64,000 nucleotides of DNA, from NCBI RefSeq assembly GCF_014203235.1, contig NZ_JACHIN010000027.1, forward strand, positions 1-64,000, written 5' to 3'. Below the pieces are notes generated by a model. It was given only the letters and a program-made list of their open reading frames with translations. It ran no database searches and was not told where the DNA came from. The position numbers were made by a program, and so were the translations under genes. Shown piece after piece: positions 34,349 to 42,675 of the stretch. Positions within the stretch are counted from its first letter, which is position 1. Each line of letters opens with the position of its first letter. Source of the stretch: Nonomuraea endophytica. Its GTDB lineage: Bacteria > Actinomycetota > Actinomycetes > Streptosporangiales > Streptosporangiaceae.

Positions 34349-35872
34349 GTGACCGAGGTGAACTTAGTCCCCGCGCCCGTGCGGGTCGACTGGACCGGCG
34401 AGGTCGGGCCGCTGGGCGGGGACGTGCGGACGCGGGTGGATCCGGGCCTCGGGGCCGAGGCGTACCGGCTGAGCACCTCCGCGCTCGGGGCGGAGATCGT
34501 GGGAGGCTCACCGGCCGGGGTGTTCTGGGGGCGGCAGACGTTGCGGCAGCTCCAGGGGCCGGACGCGTTCCGGCGGGCGGCGATCGAGCCGGGGCCCGCC
34601 GTCGTTCCCTACCTGGTCGTGGAGGATGCGCCGCGGTTCGGCTGGCGGGGGTTCATGCTGGATGTCGCCCGGCATTTCCTGCCCAAGGATGACGTGCTGA
34701 GGTATGTCGATCTGCTGGCCGTACACAAGCTGAATGTCCTTCACCTGCACCTCACCGATGACCAGGGGTGGCGGGTGCAGATCCGGCGCTATCCGCGGCT
34801 CACCGAGGTCGGGGCGTGGCGGCGGCGGACGCGGATCGGGTGGGGCGAACCCGTCACATGGGACGAACGCCCGCACGGCGGCTTCTACACCCAGGACGAC
34901 CTGCGGGAGATCGTGGCCTACGCGGCCGAGCGCCACGTCACCGTCGTCCCCGAGATCGACCTGCCCGGCCATTCGCAGGCGGCGATCGCCTCCTACCCCG
35001 AACTGGGCAACACCGACGTGATCGACACCTCCGCCCTGGAGGTGCTCGGCGACTGGCTGATCAACCCCAACGTGCTGGCCCCCACCGAGGCCGTGCTGCG
35101 CTTCTACGAGAACGTCCTGGACGAGGTGCTGGAGATCTTCCCGAGCCGGTTCGTGCACCTCGGCGGCGACGAATGCCTCAAGGACCAGTGGCGGGCGTCG
35201 GCCACCGCCCAGGCGCGCGTCCGCGAACTCGGGCTGACCGGGGAGGACGAGCTCCAGTCCTGGATCGTGCGGCACTTCGACCGCTTCCTCACCGCGCGCG
35301 GGCGCCGCCTCATCGGGTGGGACGAGATCACGCAGGGCGGCCTGGCCGAGGGCGCGGCCGTGATGTGCTGGCGCTGGTACGCCGGCGGTATCGCCGCCGC
35401 CGAGGCCGGGCACGACGTGGTGATGTGCCCGCAGCAGGAGGTGTACCTGGACCACGTGCAGGCGGCCGGCGAGGACGAGCCGGTGCCCTTCGGCTGGGTG
35501 CACACGCTGGAGGACGTCTACCGCTTCGAGCCCGTACCACCCCGCCTGTCCGGTACGCCGCACGCGGCCCGGGTGATCGGCGCCCAGGCCAACCTCTGGA
35601 CCGAGGTCGCCGAGAACCGGGGGCGCGTGGACTACCAGGCCTTTCCCCGGCTCGCGGCGCTGGCCGAGGTGGCCTGGTCACGGCTGCCGGGGCCGGACGA
35701 GCGCGACTTCACCGACTTCGAACGCCGGATGCACGCCGCCCACTACGCCCGCCTGGACGCCCTGGGCGTCGCCTACCGCCCACCCACCGGCCCCCTCCCC
35801 TGGCAACGCCGGCCCGGAGTTCCTGGCCGCATGCACAACAAACCCCGCAAAACCTGGCACATGGCCAAATAG
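34349..35872 (+). CDS. Beta-N-acetylhexosaminidase, glycoside hydrolase family 20
   Basis: 507 residues from the GTG at 34349. The N-terminal GH20b-like domain (about 1-95) precedes the barrel, with RGFMLDVARHF, HLHLTDDQGWR, PEIDLPGHSQAA and the catalytic Asp-Glu pair in HLGGDECLKDQW. IGAQANLWTE closes the site. It removes terminal GlcNAc or GalNAc from chitin oligomers or glycans by substrate-assisted catalysis. No signal peptide is evident, so it may act on imported chitobiose. The C-terminal tail is basic. Confidence 0.93.
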   Translation: MTEVNLVPAPVRVDWTGEVGPLGGDVRTRVDPGLGAEAYRLSTSALGAEIVGGSPAGVFWGRQTLRQLQGPDAFRRAAIEPGPAVVPYLVVEDAPRFGWRGFMLDVARHFLPKDDVLRYVDLLAVHKLNVLHLHLTDDQGWRVQIRRYPRLTEVGAWRRRTRIGWGEPVTWDERPHGGFYTQDDLREIVAYAAERHVTVVPEIDLPGHSQAAIASYPELGNTDVIDTSALEVLGDWLINPNVLAPTEAVLRFYENVLDEVLEIFPSRFVHLGGDECLKDQWRASATAQARVRELGLTGEDELQSWIVRHFDRFLTARGRRLIGWDEITQGGLAEGAAVMCWRWYAGGIAAAEAGHDVVMCPQQEVYLDHVQAAGEDEPVPFGWVHTLEDVYRFEPVPPRLSGTPHAARVIGAQANLWTEVAENRGRVDYQAFPRLAALAEVAWSRLPGPDERDFTDFERRMHAAHYARLDALGVAYRPPTGPLPWQRRPGVPGRMHNKPRKTWHMAK

Positions 35873-36101
35873 CCCCCCACCCCACGTGCGCGCCCCACCC
35901 ACCCAACGCACCGTCCCCGCCCTCTGCGCCCCGACAGCGGCCGGACGGCACCACCGACCCACCGGCCAGACCACAAACAGCTGCTCCACCAGCACGACCA
36001 CCACGCCGGGCGGGCAGGCACCGCTGGGCGGCGGGCGCGTGGTGTGACGCGGCGGCGGCGCTTCCGCTAACCCGGCAGTAGACCGCCAGGCCGGGGTGGC
36101 G

Positions 36102-36545
36102 TCAGGGGGTGTCGAGGTGGTGGAGGAGGTGGGCGAGGACGCGGAGGCAGGCTTCGACGTCGGCGTCGGTGAGGTCGCGGCCGACCTCGCGCAGGACCGC
36201 GCGTTCCCGGCCGACCAGGGCGTCGACGGCGGCGGCGCCCTGGTCGGTGAGCCGGATGAGCGAGGACTTCCTGTGTGCCGGGTTGGGCACGGGCTCGACC
36301 AGGGAGAGGGCGGCGCCGTCGTTGATGGTGCGCTGGACGAACTGGCGGCTGAGGGCCAGTGTGCGGCCGAGGTGGGGCACGGTCATGGGGCCGTGCTGCC
36401 TGAGCATGCTGAGCACCGCCCGCAGCCCCACCGTCAGCCCTTCGACGGGCGCGTCCTGCTCAACCTGCCGCCAGGCGCGCCGGTACAGCGGTCCGACGAG
36501 GTCGAACACCGCCACGAGCCGCTCGGCCCTCTCCGTCTCACTCAC
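36102..36545 (-). CDS. MarR-family regulator
   Basis: 147 residues. The winged helix is clear: TVPHLGRTLALSRQFVQRTIND, shown in two parts, and the wing NPAHRKSSLIRLTDQG. MarR proteins usually repress and release DNA on binding phenolic ligands or on oxidation. It is divergent from an alpha/beta hydrolase, with two 19-bp palindromes in the 57-bp gap. The hydrolase is therefore the likely target along with itself. Confidence 0.9.
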   Translation of the reverse strand: MSETERAERLVAVFDLVGPLYRRAWRQVEQDAPVEGLTVGLRAVLSMLRQHGPMTVPHLGRTLALSRQFVQRTINDGAALSLVEPVPNPAHRKSSLIRLTDQGAAAVDALVGRERAVLREVGRDLTDADVEACLRVLAHLLHHLDTP

Positions 36546-36554
36546 CTCCCCATG

Positions 36555-36604
36555 ATGACACCTGAGTTGTCATTCTCATGCAAAAATGACACCTTAGGTG
36601 TCAT
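36555..36604. promoter_or_regulatory. Pair of MarR operators
   Basis: The second site (36586-36604) is perfect: ATGACACCT and AGGTGTCAT around one T. The first (36555-36573) has the same arms with one mismatch. Centres are 31 bp apart, three helical turns, so dimers would sit on one DNA face. The second site covers the start codon of the hydrolase. Confidence 0.8.
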
Positions 36605-37370
36605 GAATGACATCTTCTGGACCGACCAGGGCAAGGGCCGCCCGCTCGTCCTGTTGCACGGCGGCTTCCTCGACCACCGCATGTGGGACGACCAGATCCC
36701 GGTCTTCGCCGCCGGTCACCGCGTCATCGCGCCCGACGCCCGGGGGCACGGGCGTTCGGCCAACGCGGCGGAGCCGTACCGGCAGACTGATGATCTCGCG
36801 GCGCTGCTGCGGCACCTCGGCACCTGGCCTGCCACGTTGGTCGGCGTCTCCATGGGCGCGGGCATCGCGGTCGACACCGCGATCGAGCATCCCGACCTGG
36901 TCAGCGCGGTGGTGGTGAGCGGGGCGGGGACGAGCGAACCGTACTACTCCGATCCGTGGACCACGCGGGAGTGGGCGGCTTGGCAGGAAGCGATGGCCGC
37001 GGGGGATCTGTGCGGGTCGATCGAGGGGTTCATGACGGTGTCGGCCGGTCCGCACCTCGGGCCCGACGGCCTCGACCCGGAGGTCGCGCGGCGGCTGCGC
37101 GAGATGGCCAGGGGCACCATGTCCAAGCACAGCGCGGGCGAGCCGAACCTGCTCGTGCCGGTGCGCGACACCTGGGAGCGGGCTGCCAACATCAAGGTCC
37201 CGGTGCTCGCGATCAGCGGGGCTCTCGACTCGCCCGACCTCGTGGGGATGGCGGAACGGCTCGCCGCGAGCGTCCCGGACGGCCGCGCGGTCAGGATCGA
37301 CGACGCCGCGCACCACCCCAACATGGAACGGCCGGCGGCCTACAACCAGGCACTCAAGGACTTCCTCTGA
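36603..37370 (+). CDS. Alpha/beta hydrolase
   Basis: 255 residues from the ATG at 36603. Landmarks: LVLLHGGFLD (oxyanion), DARGHGRS, nucleophile GVSMGAG, acid Asp in SGALDSPD, and His in DDAAHHPNMERP. A cytosolic esterase or lactonase-like hydrolase of unknown substrate. Its start codon lies within a MarR operator, and there is no room for a ribosome site between operator and ATG, so the message may be leaderless. Confidence 0.88.
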   Translation: MNDIFWTDQGKGRPLVLLHGGFLDHRMWDDQIPVFAAGHRVIAPDARGHGRSANAAEPYRQTDDLAALLRHLGTWPATLVGVSMGAGIAVDTAIEHPDLVSAVVVSGAGTSEPYYSDPWTTREWAAWQEAMAAGDLCGSIEGFMTVSAGPHLGPDGLDPEVARRLREMARGTMSKHSAGEPNLLVPVRDTWERAANIKVPVLAISGALDSPDLVGMAERLAASVPDGRAVRIDDAAHHPNMERPAAYNQALKDFL

Positions 37371-37371
37371 G

Positions 37372-37932
37372 TCAGGACAGCAGCCGCCTGGCCTGGGCCC
37401 AGACGCCGTCCAGGAGCGACGGGTCGTTGCCGAGCTTGGCGAACAGGACCATGCCCTCCAGCTGGGCGACCATCGCGCGGGCGGTCTCCGGCGAGCCGGT
37501 CGGCCCGAGGGCGGTCCGCACCAGTTCGACCTGTTCGTCGAAGATCTGCCGCAGCCGGGTCCTGACCGTCTCGTCCTGGTTGCTGAGCTCCAGGGCGAGG
37601 TTGGCGAGCAGGCAGCCGTTGACCACGCCGGTGCTCTGCTTGGTCTGGCGCTGGGCGTCGGCCTGAGAGCTGAAGAGGCGTTCGAGCCGGTCCTCGACCG
37701 GGGCCCGCGCGGTCAGGATGGCCTGCCAGGAGGTGCGCTGGCCGGCCCAGTGGGCGTCGATGACCTCCAGCGTGAGCGCCTGCTTGGAGTCGAAGAAGTG
37801 GTAGAAGCTGCCCTTCCGTACGTCGGCTTCCACGCAGATCTCGGCCACGCCGATGCTGGAGTAGCCCCGGCTGTGGATCAGCCGGCAGGCCGCGCCGAGG
37901 AGGCGTTCGCGAGCGTCACTCTGTCGTCCCAT
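37372..37932 (-). CDS. TetR-family repressor
   Basis: 186 residues. The HTH reads GVAEICVEADVRKGSFYHFF with DSKQALTLEVI after it. The C-terminal domain matches the TetR_C_16-like type that controls quinone or electrophile responses. It is divergent from a WrbA-like flavoprotein gene with a shared palindrome in the 50-bp gap, so repression of the flavoprotein/nitronate-monooxygenase unit is likely. It is convergent with the preceding hydrolase, 1 bp apart. Confidence 0.92.
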   Translation of the reverse strand: MGRQSDARERLLGAACRLIHSRGYSSIGVAEICVEADVRKGSFYHFFDSKQALTLEVIDAHWAGQRTSWQAILTARAPVEDRLERLFSSQADAQRQTKQSTGVVNGCLLANLALELSNQDETVRTRLRQIFDEQVELVRTALGPTGSPETARAMVAQLEGMVLFAKLGNDPSLLDGVWAQARRLLS

Positions 37933-37953
37933 GCGAGGAGTCTACTTGAAAAA

Positions 37954-37971
37954 TAGTTGACCGGTCGTCTA
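37954..37971. promoter_or_regulatory. TetR operator
   Basis: An 18-bp imperfect palindrome: TAG-TT-GACCGGTC-GT-CTA. The outer TAG/CTA and the inner GACCGGTC are symmetric; only two positions per arm differ. It lies 12 bp before the WrbA-like start and 22 bp before the TetR start. Confidence 0.75.
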
Positions 37972-37982
37972 GTGTCCGCCTC

Positions 37983-38582
37983 ATGACGACAACAGTGGCG
38001 ATCGCCTACCACAGCGGCTACGGCCACACCGCCCGCCAGGCCCGCGCCGTGGCCGCCGGCGTGGACTCCGTGCCCGGCGCCCGCGCCGACCTGCGCGACG
38101 TGAGCGTCCTGGATGAAGCGCTCTGGCAGGCCCTGGCCGGCGCGGACGCGATCATCTTCGGCACTCCCACGTACATGGGCAGCCAGTCGGCGATCTTCCA
38201 GGCCTTCGCCGAGGCCAGCGTCAAGGTCTGGAGCGAGATGGGCTGGCGGGACAAGATCGGCGCGGGCTTCACCAACTCCGCCGGCGTCAACGGCGACAAG
38301 CTCAACACCCTGACCTCCCTCGCCCTGTTCGGCGCGCAGCACGGCATGCACTGGGCGACGCTCGGGCTGCCGCCCGGCTGGCTCTACACCTCCGGCGGCT
38401 CCCCGCAGGACCTCAACCGGCTCGGCGGCTTCCTCGGCGCGATGGCGCAGTCGCCCTCCGACCTGGGCCCCGACGCGGCCCCGATGGAGTCCGACCTGCG
38501 CACGGCCGAGCACCTCGGGCGGCGCGTGGCCGCGACCGCCGCGCAGTTCGCCCGAGGCCGGCACGAGCGGGCGGTGGCCTGA
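37983..38582 (+). CDS. Flavodoxin-fold NAD(P)H:quinone oxidoreductase (WrbA-like)
   Basis: 199 residues. The FMN phosphate loop is YHSGYGHTARQA (about 10-21), and GTPTYMGSQSAIFQAF and the later TLGLPPGW region shape the flavin site. Enzymes of this type reduce quinones by two electrons and protect from redox cycling. TetR control suggests electrophile or quinone induction. It ends 2 bp before the nitronate-monooxygenase-like gene, so both are one operon. Confidence 0.88.
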   Translation: MTTTVAIAYHSGYGHTARQARAVAAGVDSVPGARADLRDVSVLDEALWQALAGADAIIFGTPTYMGSQSAIFQAFAEASVKVWSEMGWRDKIGAGFTNSAGVNGDKLNTLTSLALFGAQHGMHWATLGLPPGWLYTSGGSPQDLNRLGGFLGAMAQSPSDLGPDAAPMESDLRTAEHLGRRVAATAAQFARGRHERAVA

Positions 38583-38584
38583 TC

Positions 38585-39613
38585 ATGGGCAGGCTCCAGG
38601 AGTTGCTGGGCATCGAGCATCCGGTCGTGCAGGGGCCGTTCGGCGGCGGGCTGTCGTCGGTCGCCCTGGCCTCGGCGGTGTCGGAAGGGGGCGGGCTCGG
38701 GTCCTACGGCGGGCACATTCTCGGCGGCGACGAGCTCGGGGCGCTGGTCGGCGCGTTGAAGGCGGCCACCGGGCGGCCGTTCGCCGTCAACCTGTGGGTG
38801 CCCCAGCCGGAGGAGGAGGGGCTGCGGGCCGTACCGGCTGACGTGGAGCGGCTGCGGCCCTACTACGAGGAGCTGGGGGTCGGGCCGCCCGCGCGGGCGG
38901 ATCATCCCGGCTTCGCCGAGCAGGCGGAGGCGTTGCTCGCGGCCGCTCCGCCGGTGATCAGCTTCGTGATGGGCGTGCCGCCCGCCTGGGTTCTGGAGGG
39001 GGCCAGGCGGTCGGGCATCGTCACGATCGGCACCGCGACCACGGTCGAGGAGGCGGTGGCCCTGCGGGAGGCGGGGCTGGATGCCGTCGTCGCCTCGGGC
39101 AGCGACGCGGGCGGGCATCGGGGCGCCTTTCTGCGGCCTGTGCGCGAGTCGCTGGTGGGCACGTTCTCGCTGGTGCCGCAGGTGGCCGACGCGGTGGACA
39201 TCCCGGTGATCGCCGCCGGGGGCATCGCCGACCGGCGGGGGGTGCGCGCGGCGCTCGCGCTCGGGGCCGACGGTGTGCAGGTCGGCACCGCGTTCCTGAC
39301 CACCGAGGAGTCGGGCGCGAGCCGTACGCACAAGGACGCGCTGCTCGGGCCGGACGCGCGGGTGACGGTCCTGACGCGCCTGTTCTCCGGCCGTACGGCC
39401 CGCGCCATCCCCAACCGCTTCCTGCGCGAGATGGAGACCCACGAGCAGGACGTCCCGCCCTACCCAGTGCAGAACGCCCTGATGCTCCCGATCCGCCGTG
39501 AAGCAGCGGCCAGCGGCCTGCCCGGCCTGGTCAACCTGTGGGCGGGCCAGGCGGCCCCACTGGCCCGCGCGGCCAGGGCGGCCGACGTCCTGATCGCGCT
39601 GACAAGGGACTGA
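38585..39613 (+). CDS. Nitronate monooxygenase / 2-nitropropane dioxygenase family
   Basis: 342 residues of the FMN-dependent TIM-barrel family. It begins LLGIEHPVVQGPFGG, and contains GSDAGGHRGAF, VIAAGGIADRRG and GADGVQVGTAFL, which bind FMN phosphate. It oxidises nitronates such as propionate-3-nitronate, or serves as an NADH:quinone reductase in some members. Cotranscription with a WrbA-like gene favours a detoxification role. Cytosolic. Confidence 0.9.
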   Translation: MGRLQELLGIEHPVVQGPFGGGLSSVALASAVSEGGGLGSYGGHILGGDELGALVGALKAATGRPFAVNLWVPQPEEEGLRAVPADVERLRPYYEELGVGPPARADHPGFAEQAEALLAAAPPVISFVMGVPPAWVLEGARRSGIVTIGTATTVEEAVALREAGLDAVVASGSDAGGHRGAFLRPVRESLVGTFSLVPQVADAVDIPVIAAGGIADRRGVRAALALGADGVQVGTAFLTTEESGASRTHKDALLGPDARVTVLTRLFSGRTARAIPNRFLREMETHEQDVPPYPVQNALMLPIRREAAASGLPGLVNLWAGQAAPLARAARAADVLIALTRD

Positions 39614-39620
39614 GCCTGGC

Positions 39621-40523
39621 TCAGCCCCGTGTCAGCAAGCTCGACGGGGTCCGCCGGGTGACCTGCTCCACCTCCTGCGGGTTCAACGCCTCCGCCAGGT
39701 AGGAGACCGCGCCGGTGAACAGTTCGCCCTTCAGGAACGGGAAGTCCGTCCCCAGGACCAGCCGGTCGGCCCCGAACGTCTGCGCCGCCGCGCGCAGGGC
39801 CGGCGCGTGGCCGTGGGAGACGGTGTCGTAGAACATCCGGCGGGCGGTGACGCTGGGCGGCTCCGCCAGCCCGGACACCTGGTGGTCGGCCCGCTCGGTC
39901 AGCATCGCCAGCGCCCCGCCGAGGTGCGGGACGACGATGCGCATCCCCGGGTAGCGGAGCGGGACGCCGTCGACGATGAGCCGCATGGCCGCGACCGTGT
40001 CCTCCACCGGCGCGCCGACCGCCCACCGCAGCCGGGGATCGGCCGCGAACTCCCCCGCCGGGTGCACGAACAGGACGGCGCCGCGCCGGTCGAGCTCGGC
40101 GTACACGGGAAGGAGCGAGGTGTGGCCGAGCGCGCTGGAGTTGATCGCGACGCCCGCCGCGCCCAGGTCGTCCATGGCCCGCGCCAGCTCGGCCGAGGCC
40201 AGGTCGGCGTGCGGGAGCGGGAGGGCGGCCAGCATGGCGAAGCGGCCCGGCCACCGCCGCACCGTCTCGGCGTACAGGTCGTTGACGTGGCGGGCGGCGG
40301 TCAGCGCGTGGGCCGGATCGGCGAAGTCGGCCGCCTGCGGGGTCGCCGACAGCACCTGCAGGCCGATGCCGGCCGCGTCCATGAGCGAGAAGCGCGCGGA
40401 CATCTCGGCCGGGGAGGTGCCGGCTCCGGTGCCGCGCTGGGTCGCCGTGGCGGCGCGGCCGTAGGAGTCGAGCAGGTCGAGGTAGTCGTCGGTCCACAGG
40501 TGGGCGTGGAAGTCGACGCGCAT
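39621..40523 (-). CDS. Amidohydrolase family 2 (ACMSD-like)
   Basis: 300 residues from the ATG at 40523, which overlaps the upstream stop (ATGA). The metal pattern is HAH near the start (VDFHAHLW), H in LFVHPAGEF, H in VVPHLGG and D in LGTDFPF. Members are decarboxylases or hydrolases of aromatic and heterocyclic acids. It is the last of seven genes in an uptake/catabolism operon. Substrate unknown. Confidence 0.9.
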   Translation of the reverse strand: MRVDFHAHLWTDDYLDLLDSYGRAATATQRGTGAGTSPAEMSARFSLMDAAGIGLQVLSATPQAADFADPAHALTAARHVNDLYAETVRRWPGRFAMLAALPLPHADLASAELARAMDDLGAAGVAINSSALGHTSLLPVYAELDRRGAVLFVHPAGEFAADPRLRWAVGAPVEDTVAAMRLIVDGVPLRYPGMRIVVPHLGGALAMLTERADHQVSGLAEPPSVTARRMFYDTVSHGHAPALRAAAQTFGADRLVLGTDFPFLKGELFTGAVSYLAEALNPQEVEQVTRRTPSSLLTRG

Positions 40524-41830
40524 CAGTCGTGGCTGGGGAACTCGGCGAGCACGTGCGCGCGGGCGGCGTCGATGAGCGCGCCGGACCGCTCCGGGTCGAG
40601 CCCGACGTGCTGTCCTGCCCGTTTGCGCACCTCGCCCGCGACCAGGACGGTGTCCACGTCCCGTCCGTTGCACTGCATGAGCACGTGGGCGGCCGGGTCG
40701 GCCAGTGAGCCGCCCTTCACCAGGATGACGTCGGCCTCCTTGCCGGGGGTCAGGCTGCCGATCCGGGCGGACAGGCCGAGGGCCCGCGCGCCGTACACGG
40801 TGGCCATGCGCAGCACCTCGCGCGCCGTCAGCGTCGGGATGCCGGGACGGCGGCGGCCGTCACGGCCCTGCGAGCGCTCCTCCTCGCTGTCGAGGTAGCA
40901 GGTGAGCTGGTAGCCGAGGCGCATCTGGCCGAGCAGGTCGGCGTCGGTGTAGGTGACGATGTCGCAGCCCCAGCCGACCCGCAGCCCGAGCTTCACCGCC
41001 CTGCGCACGATCGAGAACGAGGAGCCGAGGCCGATCTCGACCGCCGGGGTGGACGACAGGGTGGCGTCGGCGTCGGCCAGCATCCTGATCTCGTCGTCGG
41101 TGACGACGTTGCCGTGCACCGGCACGAGGTCGGGGCCGAGCAGTCCGGCCTCGTGCATGGCGGTGATCTGCCCCGCGTAGTTGGAGTGGATCGTCATCCC
41201 GAGGCCCCGCTCGCGGGCGAACGCCACCTCCTTGGCGCTGGTCGCCAGGTCCACGGTCTCCAGGTCGCTGAGCGCCAGCATGAGCGAGACCCGGTCGTGC
41301 CCCAGCCCTTCCTGCACGCGTACGGCGTCCGCGAGCCGCTGGTCGTGGGAGGTGAAGTGGCCGGGCGGCTTGTCGCGCAGGCTGTAGCCGTGCACGCCGC
41401 GGATGCCGGAGTCGATCAGCCCGGCCACGGCCATGTCGGAGTGCCGCGGCGTCGCGATGCAGTGGCAGAAGTCGAGCGCGGTGGTGACGCCGTTGCCGAG
41501 CAGTTCCCTGCCTCCGGCGAGGCCGCCCGCGTACACGTCCTCGGGGCGGAACCTGGAGCGGTAGGGCAGCACCGACGTGAAGTACTCGCCGTGCCACAGC
41601 TCCGAGGCCAGCCCGCGCAGCACGGTCTGCCACAGGTGGATGTGGGTGTCCACGAAGCCGGGCAGCACGATCATGCCGGTCGCGTCGATCACCTCATCCG
41701 CCTGCGCCCCGGGGTTGGACGGGCCGGCGGAGACGATGGTCGAGCCGTCGATGAGCAGGTCGCCGCCGGGCACGTCGCCGATGGCGTCGTCCATGGTCAG
41801 CAGGTGTCCGCCCCTGATCAGGATCGTCAT
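40523..41830 (-). CDS. Amidohydrolase (TRZ/ATZ, cytosine-deaminase-like; COG0402)
   Basis: 435 residues. Metal ligands: HIH in GFVDTHIHLWQ, H in TIHSNYAG, H in PVHGNVVTDDE and D in GWGCDIVTY. A small composite beta domain opens the protein (MTILIRGGHLLTMD). Relatives deaminate or dechlorinate triazines, guanine or adenosine-like compounds. It overlaps both neighbours by four bases in the catabolic operon. The likely substrate is an N-heterocycle or amide imported by the adjacent ABC transporter. Confidence 0.9.
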   Translation of the reverse strand: MTILIRGGHLLTMDDAIGDVPGGDLLIDGSTIVSAGPSNPGAQADEVIDATGMIVLPGFVDTHIHLWQTVLRGLASELWHGEYFTSVLPYRSRFRPEDVYAGGLAGGRELLGNGVTTALDFCHCIATPRHSDMAVAGLIDSGIRGVHGYSLRDKPPGHFTSHDQRLADAVRVQEGLGHDRVSLMLALSDLETVDLATSAKEVAFARERGLGMTIHSNYAGQITAMHEAGLLGPDLVPVHGNVVTDDEIRMLADADATLSSTPAVEIGLGSSFSIVRRAVKLGLRVGWGCDIVTYTDADLLGQMRLGYQLTCYLDSEEERSQGRDGRRRPGIPTLTAREVLRMATVYGARALGLSARIGSLTPGKEADVILVKGGSLADPAAHVLMQCNGRDVDTVLVAGEVRKRAGQHVGLDPERSGALIDAARAHVLAEFPSHD

Positions 41831-42675
41831 GCTTCCTCTTCCGTGAGTTCCTGCGGCGCGCGCCTGCGGGCGCGCCGCTCCCGCTGGACGACGGGGTCGG
41901 GCACCGGCGCCGAGTCCAGCAACATGCGGGTGTACGCGTGGCGGGGCCGCCGGTAGACCTCTTCGGCGCCGCCCTGCTCGACCAGGCTGCCCAGGTGCAT
42001 CACGCCGACCTGGTGGCTGATCCGCCGGACCACCGCCAGGTCGTGGGAGATGAACAGCAGGCTCAGCGAGAGCTCTCGCTGCAGCTTGAGCAGTAGTTCG
42101 ATGATCTGGCTCTGGGTGGAGACGTCGAGGGCGCTGACGGCCTCGTCGCAGATGACCAGGCGGGGCCGTACGGCCAGCGCCCGCGCGATCGCCACCCGCT
42201 GGCGCTGGCCGCCGGACAGCTCGGCCGGGTAGCGTCCGCCGAGCTCGCGGGCCAGGCCGACCTGGTCGAGGAGCTCGTCGACGCCGCCGGTGCCGCCGTC
42301 GTTGCCCGCGCGCAGGGCCAGCGTCAGCGTCTTGGCCACCAGGTGCCGGGGGTTGAGGGAGGCCAGCGGGTCCTGGAAGACGACCTGGACGGCCTGCCGG
42401 TACCAGCGGGGCGTACGCGGGCCGAACGCGCCGAGGTCGTGGCCGTCGAACTCGATCGTCCCGGCGGCCGGGCGCACCAGCCTGAGCACCGCCCGGCCCG
42501 TGGTGCTCTTGCCGCTGCCGGACTCGCCGACCAGGCCGAACGTCTCCCCGGCGGCGACGGTGAAGCTGACGTCCTTCACCGCGTCGAAGCGGCGGGCCTT
42601 CCACAGGGTGCGGCCCATCTCGTAGCTCACCCGCAGGTTCTCCACCCGCAGGAGCGGCCGGTCAGGCATGGGCAC
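41827..42675 (-). CDS. Oligopeptide-type ABC transporter ATPase (DppF/OppF-like)
   Basis: 282 residues. Walker A GESGSGKST, Q-loop VVFQDPLASLNPR, signature ELSGGQRQRVAIARAL, Walker B LVICDEAVSALDV, and LLFISHDLAVV. The tail lacks a clear 4Fe-4S cysteine set. It pairs with the ATPase half of the neighbouring permease-ATPase fusion. The start overlaps the fusion gene by 14 bp; the second ATG at 42669 is an equally good start. Confidence 0.92.
   Translation of the reverse strand: MPMPDRPLLRVENLRVSYEMGRTLWKARRFDAVKDVSFTVAAGETFGLVGESGSGKSTTGRAVLRLVRPAAGTIEFDGHDLGAFGPRTPRWYRQAVQVVFQDPLASLNPRHLVAKTLTLALRAGNDGGTGGVDELLDQVGLARELGGRYPAELSGGQRQRVAIARALAVRPRLVICDEAVSALDVSTQSQIIELLLKLQRELSLSLLFISHDLAVVRRISHQVGVMHLGSLVEQGGAEEVYRRPRHAYTRMLLDSAPVPDPVVQRERRARRRAPQELTEEEA

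Noticed and set aside
35873..36101. C-rich, Pro-coding stretch between hexosaminidase and MarR genes
   Set aside because: Low-complexity frames with no start site, motif or hairpin; treated as plain intergenic DNA.
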